NCBI GenBank assembly: GCA_027485165.1
Contig: JAIXRN010000101.1
Span: 149,526-213,525, forward strand
Direction of reading: 5' to 3'
DNA length: 64,000 nt
Source of the DNA: Rubrivivax sp.
Lineage (GTDB): Bacteria; Pseudomonadota; Gammaproteobacteria; Burkholderiales; Burkholderiaceae_C
This document shows, one piece after another, positions 40,690-48,920 of this stretch; the first letter of the stretch is position 1; each line of letters starts with the position of its first letter. The notes under the pieces are model-generated. The model saw nothing but the letters and a program-made list of their open reading frames with translations. It had not been told where the DNA came from and did not search any database. Made by a program: the position numbers and the translations under genes.

Positions 40690-41664
40690 TCAGAAGTTGT
40701 GGCGGATGCCGGCAGCGATGCTGCTGGCCTTGCGACCGGCAATGCCGAAGTAAGGCAGGTTGCGGCTGTTGTCGACGACGGTGTAGAAGCCGTACAGCTT
40801 GGTGCGCTTGCTCAGGTTGTAGTTGTAGCCGAAGGTGTACTGGCTGGCGTCGCTGTTGGCCAGCTTGCTCCAGTCGTCCGCCGAGCCGTAGTTCCCGTGG
40901 AACTCCGAAGCGCCCACGGTGTACATGGCCGACAGGCGATAAGCGTCGCGCTTGCCCAGGCCACCCAGGCCCTTGTCGTCGCTGCGCTGGTAGTAGCCGC
41001 CGATCAACAGGGCGCCGATTTCGTAGTTGGCACGAATCGCGATCTGCTGGTCGCGGTCGCCGGCCTTGCGCTCGTAACCCAGACCCAGTTGCAGAGCACC
41101 CAGGCTGTAGTTCAGGGCCAGGTTGGCCACCTTGTTGCCGATGGCGCCAGCAGCCGAGCTTTCAGCAGCAGACACCGAGACCTCGGCAGTCAGGCCACCG
41201 ATGCTGGGCGTCGTGTACGAGATCGTGTTGGCGTTCTGGCCCAGGTACGTGTACAGCTTGTCTTCCGACGTGCCGGTGTCGTGGTTGTGGTAGCTGATGT
41301 AGTCGGCGGTCGCGTAGTAAGCGGCGCTGGTCAGACGGCCCAGCTTGATCGAACCGAAGCCACCCGACAGACCGACGTACGAGTCGCCGGCCCAGAAGGC
41401 GCCAGAGGTGGTCGTGCCGGTGTCGACGTTGAAGCGGTGCTCCAGGAAGAACTCGGCCTTCAGGCCGCCGCCGAGGTCTTCAACGCCCTTGAAGCCCAGG
41501 CGGGAAGCGTTGTTCTGCAGCACGCGCTGGGTGCCAGCGGCGTTGATGTTCTTTTGCGATTCCAGGGTGGCGTTCAGCCGGCCGTAGACGGTGACGCTCG
41601 ATTGCGCAGATGCGGTGCCGGCGGCCAGCAGCGCCAGGGCGGCGACGAGATAGGTTTGCTTCAT
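40690..41664 (-). CDS. Gram-negative porin (OmpC/Omp32 type)
   Basis: The 324-residue protein has a signal peptide (MKQTYLVAALALLAAGTASAQ) and a 16-stranded barrel pattern: SSVTVYGRLNATLE, NASRLGFKGVEDLGGGLKAEFFLEHRF, FWAGDSYVGLSGGFGSIKLGRLTSAAYY, and the C-terminal SSIAAGIRHNF with a terminal Phe for BAM recognition. These trimers let small polar solutes across the outer membrane. ATG 41662-41664 follows GCGAGGC. A terminator follows the stop. About 200 bases upstream to the next gene are free and carry no clear operator. Confidence 0.93.
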   Translation of the reverse strand: MKQTYLVAALALLAAGTASAQSSVTVYGRLNATLESQKNINAAGTQRVLQNNASRLGFKGVEDLGGGLKAEFFLEHRFNVDTGTTTSGAFWAGDSYVGLSGGFGSIKLGRLTSAAYYATADYISYHNHDTGTSEDKLYTYLGQNANTISYTTPSIGGLTAEVSVSAAESSAAGAIGNKVANLALNYSLGALQLGLGYERKAGDRDQQIAIRANYEIGALLIGGYYQRSDDKGLGGLGKRDAYRLSAMYTVGASEFHGNYGSADDWSKLANSDASQYTFGYNYNLSKRTKLYGFYTVVDNSRNLPYFGIAGRKASSIAAGIRHNF

Positions 41665-41861
41665 GGTATGCCTCGCTAGGTGATCGAAACTTGCGGAGGA
41701 CTTCACGGTTGCCCGCCAGCCCAACGACTGACGCAGTTTACGTGCTGCCCCCGTGAAAACCCGATCAGGGGCAGCGCGGAGTGCAAATGGGGGGCATTTC
41801 CGCAGCTTTCTCGCAACACTTGCCTAGGGGGAGACGCCTGCCGGCGCCGTCGGGCAGGCCG

Positions 41862-42614
41862 TCAGCGACCGCGCAGGTGCTCCGGCGCTTCCAGCTTCTT
41901 CGCTAGCAGCGTCAGCGTCAGCGTCAGCACCAGGTACAGCAGCGAGATCGCCAGATAGGGTTCCCAGTAGCGGGAATAGGCACCCGCGACAGTGCGTGCC
42001 GCCAGCGCCAGTTCCGCCAGGCCGATGGCCGAGACCAGGGACGAGTCCTTGATGAGCGTGATGCCCTCGTTCACCAGCGCCGGCATCATGCGGCGGAAGG
42101 CCTGTGGCAGCACCACGAAGCGCATGGCCTGGGCGTGGGTGAGGCCGACGCTGTAGGCCGCCTGCGTCTGCCCGCGGTGGATGCTCAGGATGCCAGCGCG
42201 AAAAATCTCGCTGATGTAGGCGCCAGCGTTCAGAGACAGCGCCACGCAGCCCGACAGGAAGGCACCGTGTTCCTGTCGGAACTGTCGTGCCAGGTCACCC
42301 GACAGCAGCAGGCCGTGGTCGGGGTGCACCAGCGTGGGCATGAGCGCGAAGTGCACCAGCAGGATCTGCACGAACAGCGGCGTGCCGCGGAAGAAGGTGA
42401 CGTAGGCCGTGACGACGGCACGTGCGGCCACCAGCAAACCGCGTCCGGCCACCGATGCCGGGCGCGGAGCCTCGGCCGAAGTGCTGACCAGACCGGCCAT
42501 CGTGCCCAGCACCAAGCCCACGCCGATGGCCACCAGCGTGAGCTGGACTGTCATCCACAGCCCGGTGGCAAACAGCGGGCCGTAGCCGGCGAGGATCTCC
42601 CAGCGAAGATCCAT
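41862..42614 (-). CDS. Amino-acid ABC transporter permease (HisM/GlnP type)
   Basis: The 250-residue inner-membrane permease starts with MDLRWEILAGYGPLFATGLWMTVQLTLVAIGVGLVLG. The EAA-type cytoplasmic loop is recognisable as QTQAAYSVGLTHAQAMRFVVLPQAFRRMMPALVNEGITLIKDSSLVSAIG. FFRGTPLFVQILLVHF matches the polar-amino-acid family start. A periplasmic insertion (PDHGLLLSGDLARQFRQEHGAF) is somewhat longer than normal. It sits 12 bases downstream of the lipoprotein binding gene. No ATPase gene follows, so the cassette uses another ATP-binding subunit. Confidence 0.92.
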   Translation of the reverse strand: MDLRWEILAGYGPLFATGLWMTVQLTLVAIGVGLVLGTMAGLVSTSAEAPRPASVAGRGLLVAARAVVTAYVTFFRGTPLFVQILLVHFALMPTLVHPDHGLLLSGDLARQFRQEHGAFLSGCVALSLNAGAYISEIFRAGILSIHRGQTQAAYSVGLTHAQAMRFVVLPQAFRRMMPALVNEGITLIKDSSLVSAIGLAELALAARTVAGAYSRYWEPYLAISLLYLVLTLTLTLLAKKLEAPEHLRGR

Positions 42615-42626
42615 CGTCGGCTGCGC

Positions 42627-43499
42627 TTACTTCGAGGCTGCCGATGCCGGTGCCGGCGCAGCAGCCGGTGCTGCGGGGGGTGCGCCGAAGTACTGGGTGT
42701 AGATCTTGGTGTAGGTGCCGTCAGCCTTGATGCCGGCCAGGCCCTTGTTCACCAGGGCCAGCAGTTCGGCATTGCCCTTCTTCAGCGCGATGCCGTACTG
42801 TTCGGGTACGAATTCCGCGTCGCTGACGGTCTTGAACTTGCCGCCCGGATTGTTGGCCACGTAGTGCACCACCACGCCGTTGTCGGCCACCACGGCGTCG
42901 ACGCCGCCCGATTCCAGTTCCTTCAGCGCCAGGGGCGTGCTTTCGAAGCGCTTGATGTTGGTGCTGGTCTTGCCCAGCAGCTTGGTCACGGCTTCGTCGC
43001 CCGTGGTGCCGGTCTGCACGCCCACTTTCAGCTTCTTCAAGTCGGCGAACTTGGCGACCTTGCTGCCTTCCTTCACCGCGATCAGCTGCGCCGCGTCGAA
43101 GTACGGGTCGCTGAAGTCCATCGTCTGCTTGCGCTCGTCGGTGATGGTGACGGCCGACACCACCATGTCCCGGTCGCCCTGGCCCAGCGCGTTGAAGATG
43201 CCTTCCCAGGGGGTGTTGACGAACTTGACTTCGAAGCCGGCGTTGGCGGCCACGGCCTTCAGCACGTCGATGTCGAAACCGACGATCTCGCCCTTTTCGT
43301 TCTGGCTTTCGAAAGGCGCGTAGGCCGCGTCGGTGCCGACGGTGTAAACCTTCACCGGCGCTGGAGCAGGAGCCGACGCCACGGGCGCAGCGGCCGGTGC
43401 CGCGGGGGCGGGTTCCTTCTTGCCGCAAGCGGCCAGGAACAGCCCGGCTGCCGTCAGGCCGGCCAGTTGCAGAAAACGACGGGTGTTGATTGCGCTCAT
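42627..43499 (-). CDS. Amino-acid-binding lipoprotein of an ABC transporter
   Basis: The 290-residue protein starts with a lipoprotein signal (LQLAGLTAAGLFLAACGKKE; lipobox LAAC) and a Pro/Ala linker, then a family 3 solute-binding domain: VYTVGTDAAYAPFESQNEKGEIVGFDIDVLKAVAANAGFEVKF, PWEGIFNALGQGDRDMVVSAVTITDERKQTMDFSDPYFDA, KVGVQTGTTGDEAVTKLLGK. Features fit a polar or basic amino acid binder (ArtJ/HisJ type). It heads the permease pair. Its C-terminal tail is a low-complexity Ala/Pro stretch. Confidence 0.92.
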   Translation of the reverse strand: MSAINTRRFLQLAGLTAAGLFLAACGKKEPAPAAPAAAPVASAPAPAPVKVYTVGTDAAYAPFESQNEKGEIVGFDIDVLKAVAANAGFEVKFVNTPWEGIFNALGQGDRDMVVSAVTITDERKQTMDFSDPYFDAAQLIAVKEGSKVAKFADLKKLKVGVQTGTTGDEAVTKLLGKTSTNIKRFESTPLALKELESGGVDAVVADNGVVVHYVANNPGGKFKTVSDAEFVPEQYGIALKKGNAELLALVNKGLAGIKADGTYTKIYTQYFGAPPAAPAAAPAPASAASK

Positions 43500-43571
43500 G
43501 TGGGTTCCACCAGGGAAATATGCGGTGCCAAAGTGTAATGGGCGGGTTGATGCCGGCCCGCAGACCGTGCG

Positions 43572-44396
43572 CTATTCACGGGCCGACAGGGCCTGGCATG
43601 GTTCAGCGCCAGTGGCCGTTGTCCACAGATCAGCAATTTCCGCGCCCGTGAAGCCGGCGGCGCTGCGTGCCGCATCGTTGAAGGGCGGTCGCAGCCTGGG
43701 GGCCTGGTGTCGCTGCGTCAGCACCTGGTAGTGCGCGTGCGGGTCCAGCCCGTCGCGCGCGCACAGCCAGCGGTACCAGTGGTTGCCGATGGCCACATGG
43801 CCGATCTCGTCGCGCAGGATGATGTCCAGGATGGCCACTGCTCGCGCGTCGCCGGCCCTGGCCAGCTTGGCCTGCATCGGCGGGGTGGCGTCCAGCCCGC
43901 GGGCTTCCAGTGTCCGCGGCACCAGCGCCATGCGCGCCACGATGTCGCCCGCTGTGCGCTCGGTCATCAGCCACAGTCCGTCGTGGGCGGGGTGGTCGCC
44001 GTATGCGCAGCCCAGGGTCGCCAGATGTTCGGTCAGCAGGCTGAAGTGCAGGGCCTCCTCAGTGGCCACGCGCTGCCAGTCGCGGTAGTAGGCATCGGGC
44101 ATGCCGGCAAAGCGCCACAGCGCGTCCAGCGCCAGGTTGATGGCGTTGAATTCGATGTGCGCCACGGCATGCAGCAGGGCGGCGCGGCCTGCCGGGGTGA
44201 AGGGGCTGCGGCGCGGCACGTCCATCGCCGGTACCAGCACCGGGCGTACAGGGCGCCCGGGCAAGGGCCCTGGCGGCATCAGCACGCGTTGCGCGTCCAC
44301 GGGCAGGGTGGTGTCGCCCAGCGCGCGGGCCGCAGCGGCCTTCTGCGCGGGGTCGGCCATGCACAAGACCGCCAGGGCCTGGGTTCGCAGCTCCAT
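43572..44396 (-). CDS. DUF455 ferritin-like protein
   Basis: The 274-residue protein holds the four-helix ferritin-like motif of DUF455: AVAHIEFNAINLALDALWRFAGMPDAYYRDWQRVATEEALHFSLLTEHL (metal ligands E and H), GCAYGDHPAHDGLWLMTERT, RMALVPRTLEARGLDATP and ILRDEIGHVAIGNHWY. A di-iron or metal site is likely. The activity is unknown, though a relationship to tRNA-modifying MiaE is sometimes noted. ATG 44394-44396 chosen. It diverges from the carbonic-anhydrase gene. Confidence 0.87.
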   Translation of the reverse strand: MELRTQALAVLCMADPAQKAAAARALGDTTLPVDAQRVLMPPGPLPGRPVRPVLVPAMDVPRRSPFTPAGRAALLHAVAHIEFNAINLALDALWRFAGMPDAYYRDWQRVATEEALHFSLLTEHLATLGCAYGDHPAHDGLWLMTERTAGDIVARMALVPRTLEARGLDATPPMQAKLARAGDARAVAILDIILRDEIGHVAIGNHWYRWLCARDGLDPHAHYQVLTQRHQAPRLRPPFNDAARSAAGFTGAEIADLWTTATGAEPCQALSARE

Positions 44397-44451
44397 CCCT
44401 AGAATTATCGGCTTCCCCACCCCGACGGCCTGCAGCAGCCGCCACCGCGCC

Positions 44452-44976
44452 ATGGCTCTCTATCGACTAGGGGAAGATTCCCCGCAGCTGGCCCCCGGCG
44501 CCTGGGTGGCCGACAGTGCCCAGGTCATTGGCCGCGTGGCGCTGGGGGCGGACGCCAGCGTGTGGTTCGGCGCTGTGCTGCGCGGCGACAACGAATGGAT
44601 CACGATCGGCGCGCGCAGCAATGTGCAGGACGGCAGCGTGCTGCACACCGACATGGGCAGCCCGCTGACCCTGGGTGAAGACGTCACCATCGGCCACCAG
44701 GTGATGCTGCATGGCTGCAGCATCGGGGCGGGTTCGCTGGTGGGCATCCAGGCCGTGGTCTTGAACGGCGCACAGATTGGCCGCAACTGCCTGGTGGGCG
44801 CGGGCAGCGTGGTCACCGAGGGCAAGGTGTTCCCGGACGGCGCGCTCATCCTGGGCAGCCCGGCCAAGGTGGTGCGCCTGCTGGAACCTGCCCAGATCGC
44901 CCGCATGCAAGCCGGTGCGGCGCACTATGTGCAGAACGCGCGGCGCTATGCCGCGCAGCTGAAAAGAATCGACTGA
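44452..44976 (+). CDS. Gamma-class carbonic-anhydrase-like protein
   Basis: The 174-residue protein is a left-handed beta-helix trimer protein of hexapeptide repeats (VIGRVALGADASVWFGAVLRGDNEWITIGARSNVQDGS...). Three His metal ligands appear in SVLHTD, TIGHQ and VMLHGC. It resembles YrdA/CaiE, probably a zinc or iron carbonic anhydrase or acyltransferase relative. Its TGA overlaps the ATG of hslO in TGATG, so the genes are translationally coupled, as elsewhere in betaproteobacteria. Confidence 0.9.
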   Translation: MALYRLGEDSPQLAPGAWVADSAQVIGRVALGADASVWFGAVLRGDNEWITIGARSNVQDGSVLHTDMGSPLTLGEDVTIGHQVMLHGCSIGAGSLVGIQAVVLNGAQIGRNCLVGAGSVVTEGKVFPDGALILGSPAKVVRLLEPAQIARMQAGAAHYVQNARRYAAQLKRID

Positions 44977-45938
44977 TGTCTGAACTCACCAAGTTCCTGT
45001 TCGAAGGCCAGCCCGTGCGCGGCATGCTGGTACGGCTGACCGACGGCTGGCAGGAAGTGCTGCGCCGCCGCGGGCCCGAAGCCGCCTACCCGGCCGAAGT
45101 GCGCAGCCTGCTCGGCCAGATGCTGGCTGCCGGCACGCTGATGCAGGGCAACATCAAGTTCAACGGCGCCCTGGTGCTGCAGTTGCACGGCGACGGCCCG
45201 GTGAAGCTGGCCGTGGCCGAAGTGCAGGCCGACCAGCGCTTCCGCGCCACGGCCAAGGTGGTGGGCGACGTGCCCGCCGGCGCGCAGCTGGAAGCCCTGG
45301 TGAACGTGCACGGCCAGGGCCGCTGTGCCATCACCCTGGACCCGCAGGACCGCCAGCCCGGCCAGCAGCCCTACCAGGGTGTGGTGGCCCTGCATGGCGA
45401 CCAGCGCGAACCGCTGCAGCAGCTGTCCGAAGTGCTGGAGCACTACATGCTGCAGAGCGAACAGCTGGACACGCGGCTGGTATTGGCCGCCAACGACGAA
45501 GTGGCCGCCGGGCTGCTGATCCAGCGCTTGCCGGTAGAAGGCAGCGGCAACCTGGAAGGCACACAGCGCCGCAACGAAGACGACATCGGCCTGAGCGAAG
45601 GCTTCAACCGCATCGCGATGCTGGCTGCCACGCTGACGCCGCAGGAACTGCTGGAACTGCCGGCCGACCGCATCCTGCACCGCCTGTTCTGGGAAGAGAC
45701 ACTGCGCGTGTTCGAACCCGAGCGCCCGCGATTCGCCTGTACCTGTTCGCGTGAACGGGTGCAAGGCATGCTGCGCGGCCTGGGCCGCGAGGAAAGTGAC
45801 AGCCTGATTGCCGAACGCGGCCTGGTCGAAGTGGGCTGCGAATTCTGTGGCGTGCAGTACCGCTTCGACGCTGTCGACGTGGGCGAGCTGTTCACGCCCG
45901 TGCGCGACCAGCCGCCTTCCAGCCCGGCGGTTCAGTAG
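44976..45938 (+). CDS. hslO: Redox-regulated chaperone Hsp33
   Basis: The 320-residue cytoplasmic holdase is activated by oxidative unfolding. The zinc-binding cysteines are FACTCSRERV and VEVGCEFCGVQYRF near the C-terminus, in the C-x-C and C-x2-C pattern typical for Hsp33. N-terminal VRGMLVRLTDGWQEVLRR and AGTLMQGNIKFNGALVLQLHGDGPVKLAV are family features. It overlaps the carbonic-anhydrase stop by one base and overlaps the convergent NadR-like gene by seven bases at the stops. Confidence 0.95.
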   Translation: MSELTKFLFEGQPVRGMLVRLTDGWQEVLRRRGPEAAYPAEVRSLLGQMLAAGTLMQGNIKFNGALVLQLHGDGPVKLAVAEVQADQRFRATAKVVGDVPAGAQLEALVNVHGQGRCAITLDPQDRQPGQQPYQGVVALHGDQREPLQQLSEVLEHYMLQSEQLDTRLVLAANDEVAAGLLIQRLPVEGSGNLEGTQRRNEDDIGLSEGFNRIAMLAATLTPQELLELPADRILHRLFWEETLRVFEPERPRFACTCSRERVQGMLRGLGREESDSLIAERGLVEVGCEFCGVQYRFDAVDVGELFTPVRDQPPSSPAVQ

Positions 45939-46630
45939 CCCGAGCCTGCTGCGGCGCGGCTGCGGCGTTCGCAGGCCGGGTCGTCGCAGTGTTCGCAGCG
46001 CCAGCTGCGGGCCTGGGCTTGTGCGTTGCGGCCCTGCAGCCGCGTGAAAAGACCCGTGCTGCCGGAACCGCCGCCTGCGTCCAGCAGCCGCTGGCGCAGC
46101 AGCGGTGCCAGTGCGTCCACCGCTGATTCCAGCCGCGCCGGCCCCTGGCCCTGCACCAGGGCCCAGGGCAGCCGGTGGCGCATCAACAGCTCGCGCAGCA
46201 GCGTGTCCACCGGTTCGCGCACCTGCGGGCCGTCGCGCTGCAGGCCGTCGGCCACCCAGGGCAGGTCCAGCGCCGTCAGCAGCGTCAGGGCCATGCGGCG
46301 CTGCAAGTCGGCAGCACGCTGTTCCAGGCTGCGGTCGTCGAACACCATGCGGCTGTAGACGGCTGTCATCAGCGCCGTGGTGTCGCAGACCACGACGTCG
46401 TGCGTGGCAGCGGCGGCTTCGATGCGTTCGTGCTGTCCGCGCAGGATGGCCGCCTGTTCATGCACCTGCGGCGTGCGGCCTACGCTGTCGCACCACTGGC
46501 GCAACAATTCGGGCACCCAAGCCACGCGCAGGCCCGTGTCCTGCGCCAGCCGCGGCGCCAGAGTACCGGCCAGCGTGGTCTTGCCGGTGCTTTCGGCACC
46601 GACGATGGCAATGCGCAGCGCTGGGGTCAT
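45932..46630 (-). CDS. NadR-like ribosylnicotinamide kinase with C-terminal Cys cluster
   Basis: The 232-residue P-loop kinase starts IAIVGAESTGKTTLAGTLAPRLAQ (Walker A ESTGKTT), then WVPELLRQWCDSVGRTPQ, VVVCDTTALMTAVYSR, as in the C-terminal kinase half of NadR. There is no helix-turn-helix and no NMN adenylyltransferase half. Together with pnuC (13 bases upstream) it forms an NAD-salvage pair: uptake of nicotinamide riboside and phosphorylation to NMN. The tail RSWRCEHCDDPACERRSRAAAG has C-x2-C-x4-C, a possible metal site not usual in NadR kinases. Confidence 0.85.
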   Translation of the reverse strand: MTPALRIAIVGAESTGKTTLAGTLAPRLAQDTGLRVAWVPELLRQWCDSVGRTPQVHEQAAILRGQHERIEAAAATHDVVVCDTTALMTAVYSRMVFDDRSLEQRAADLQRRMALTLLTALDLPWVADGLQRDGPQVREPVDTLLRELLMRHRLPWALVQGQGPARLESAVDALAPLLRQRLLDAGGGSGSTGLFTRLQGRNAQAQARSWRCEHCDDPACERRSRAAAGSGY

Positions 46631-46643
46631 GACACCCTGGCCT

Positions 46644-47282
46644 TCACGCGGGCTGGCGTGCCAGGCGGGCCTGCCACGCGCGCCAGCCCAGCACCGACAG
46701 CAGGGCAAACAGGGCGTAGAGCAGCGCTGTCAACCACAACGCCTTGTAGACGAACAGGCCAACGCTGAACAGGTTTACCAGCACCCACACGGCCCAGTTC
46801 TCGACCAGCTTGCGCGCCAGCAGCAGCTGCCCGGCGACGCTGCCCACCGTGGGCAGCGCATCCAGGTACGGCACGTCGCTGTCGGTAGCGCGGGCCAGCA
46901 GTGCGCCCAGCAAGGGCCAGGCCGCCAGCGTGGCGGCTGCTGCGGCCCAGCGCTGGCGCGTTGTCAGGCGATGCAGGCGCAGGGCCTGGCCGTCGCTGCC
47001 GCGGCCGCGCAGCCATTGCCACCAGCCCCAGAAGGCCACGCTGATGAACACGAACTGCAAGCCGGCTTCACCGTAGAGCTTGAAATCGGCAAACAGCAGT
47101 GCGTACATCATCGAACTGATGATCGCCAGCGGCCAGCCCAGCGGGTTCACGCGCATGTTGGCCAGCACCATGGCCAGCGAAACGGCCACGGCGACGAGTT
47201 CCAGCCAGGTGATGGCGCCGCCCAGTAGCGTGAAGGCAGGCGCCAGCAGCGGGCGCGCTGCAGTCAGCAGGGCTTCGAGCAC
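46644..47282 (-). CDS. pnuC: PnuC-family nicotinamide riboside transporter
   Basis: The 212-residue membrane protein has about seven segments with the PnuC motifs LELVAVAVSLAMVLANMRVNPLGWPLAIISSMMYALLFADFKLYGEAGLQFVFISVAFWGWWQWLRG and ENWAVWVLVNLFSVGLFVYKALWLTALLYALFALLSVLGWRAW. PnuC carries nicotinamide riboside into the cytoplasm by facilitated diffusion, made unidirectional by phosphorylation. The kinase gene directly downstream fits this. The gene is 20 bases downstream of ftsB on the same strand, so it may share its transcript. Confidence 0.93.
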   Translation of the reverse strand: MLEALLTAARPLLAPAFTLLGGAITWLELVAVAVSLAMVLANMRVNPLGWPLAIISSMMYALLFADFKLYGEAGLQFVFISVAFWGWWQWLRGRGSDGQALRLHRLTTRQRWAAAAATLAAWPLLGALLARATDSDVPYLDALPTVGSVAGQLLLARKLVENWAVWVLVNLFSVGLFVYKALWLTALLYALFALLSVLGWRAWQARLARQPA

Positions 47283-47302
47283 GCGCGCAGGCCCTGGCGC
47301 GG

Positions 47303-47581
47303 TCAGGGACGGCGCGGCAGAACCTGAACCAGGATCTCGTCAGCCTTGACCATGCCCAGTTCGGACCTTGCTTTGTCCTCGACCATCTCCAGGCCTGTTT
47401 TCAGGTCGGCCACCTCGGCAGCCAGCCGGTCGTTGCGGGCCTGGGCGCGTGCATTCGCGCTGCGCTGCTGGTCCAGCTGGGCCTGCAGGCTCATCACATA
47501 AGGCCAGTTGCCCTTGCCGAACCACAGGTCGGCCTGGACAGCCAGCAGCAGAACGGCGGTGATGACGAGGGCCCAACGCAT
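47303..47581 (-). CDS. ftsB: Cell-division protein FtsB
   Basis: The 92-residue single-span protein has a short cytoplasmic N-terminus, one membrane helix (ALVITAVLLLAVQADLWF), a periplasmic coiled coil (LQAQLDQQRSANARAQARNDRLAAEVADLKTGLEMVEDKARSELGM) and a short tail ending ILVQVLP. FtsB links FtsL and FtsQ in the divisome. It lies 12 bases after eno, in the conserved order pyrG-kdsA-eno-ftsB of betaproteobacteria. Confidence 0.93.
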   Translation of the reverse strand: MRWALVITAVLLLAVQADLWFGKGNWPYVMSLQAQLDQQRSANARAQARNDRLAAEVADLKTGLEMVEDKARSELGMVKADEILVQVLPRRP

Positions 47582-47593
47582 GGTGCCGCGAGC

Positions 47594-48877
47594 TTAGCGC
47601 AGGTTGTAGAAGGCCGCGCGCCCGGGGTAGCTGGCCACGTCGCCCAGGTCTTCTTCGATGCGCAGCAACTGGTTGTACTTGGCGATGCGGTCGCTGCGAC
47701 TCATGCTGCCGGTCTTGATCTGCCCGGCGTTGGTGCCGACCGCGATGTCGGCGATGGTGTTGTCCTCGGTCTCGCCACTGCGGTGGCTGATGACATTGGT
47801 CCAGCCGGCGCGCTTGGCCATCTCGATGGCGCTGAATGTCTCGGTCAGCGTGCCGATCTGGTTGATCTTGATCAGGATGCTGTTGGCCACGCCTTCGTCG
47901 ATGCCGCGCTGCAGGATCTTGGTGTTGGTGACGAACAGGTCGTCGCCCACCAGCTGTACCTTCTTGCCCAGGCGTTCGTTCAGGTGCTTCCAGCCGTCCC
48001 AGTCGCCTTCGTGCATGCCGTCTTCGATGCTGATGATCGGGTACTTGTCGACCCAGGTGGCCAGGATGTCGGTCCACTCGGCCGCACTCAGCTGCAGGCC
48101 TTCGCCTTCGAGAACGTACTTGCCGTCCTTGTAGAACTCGCTGGCGGCGCAGTCCAGGCCGATGGCGATCTGTTCGCCGGCGGTATAGCCGGCCTTGTCG
48201 ATGGCTTCCAGGATCATCTGGATAGCCGCTTCATGGCTGGCCACGCTGGGCGCGAAGCCACCTTCGTCGCCCACCGCCGTGCTCATGCCCTTGGCGTCGA
48301 TGATCTTCTTCAGCGCATGGAAGACCTCGGCGCCATAACGCACCGCTTCGCGGAAGGTGGGTGCGCCCACCGGGATGATCATCAGTTCCTGCAGGTCCAG
48401 GTTGTTGTTGGCATGCGCGCCGCCGTTGATGACGTTCATCATCGGCACCGGCAGGCTCATGCGGCCCATGCCGCCGAAGTAGCGGTACAGCGGCAGGCCG
48501 CTTTCTTCGGCTGCAGCGCGGGCCACGGCCATGCTCACGGCCAGCGTGGCATTGGCGCCCAGGCGGCTCTTGTTGTCGGTACCGTCCAGGTCGATCAGGG
48601 TCTTGTCCAGGAAGGCTTGTTCAGAGGCATCCAGCCCCAGCACCGATTCGCTGATCTCGGTGTTGATGTGCTCCACCGCGCGCAGCACGCCCTTGCCCAG
48701 GTAGCGGGACTTGTCGCCGTCGCGCAGCTCGATGGCTTCGCGGCTGCCGGTGCTGGCCCCGCTGGGCACGGCCGCCCGCCCCATGGTCCCGCTTTCCAGC
48801 AGCACGTCGCATTCGACGGTGGGGTTGCCGCGGCTGTCCAGGATTTCCCTGCCGACGATGTCAACGATGGCGCTCAT
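47594..48877 (-). CDS. eno: Enolase
   Basis: The 427-residue enzyme interconverts 2-phosphoglycerate and phosphoenolpyruvate. Visible elements: MSAIVDIVGREILDSRGNPTVECDV, GAGAVPSGASTG-type (GRAAVPSGASTGSREAIELRDGD), the metal ligands in GLDCAASEFYKDG, ISIEDGMHEGDWDGW, VGDDLFVTNTKIL, and the Lys in KINQIGTLTE, SHRSGETEDNTIADIAVG near the end. Full length. It sits between kdsA (43 bases upstream) and ftsB. Confidence 0.97.
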   Translation of the reverse strand: MSAIVDIVGREILDSRGNPTVECDVLLESGTMGRAAVPSGASTGSREAIELRDGDKSRYLGKGVLRAVEHINTEISESVLGLDASEQAFLDKTLIDLDGTDNKSRLGANATLAVSMAVARAAAEESGLPLYRYFGGMGRMSLPVPMMNVINGGAHANNNLDLQELMIIPVGAPTFREAVRYGAEVFHALKKIIDAKGMSTAVGDEGGFAPSVASHEAAIQMILEAIDKAGYTAGEQIAIGLDCAASEFYKDGKYVLEGEGLQLSAAEWTDILATWVDKYPIISIEDGMHEGDWDGWKHLNERLGKKVQLVGDDLFVTNTKILQRGIDEGVANSILIKINQIGTLTETFSAIEMAKRAGWTNVISHRSGETEDNTIADIAVGTNAGQIKTGSMSRSDRIAKYNQLLRIEEDLGDVASYPGRAAFYNLR

Positions 48878-48920
48878 GCAAGGTCTCTTTCTCTCAGTTT
48901 CGAATTCTCGGATCCCGACT

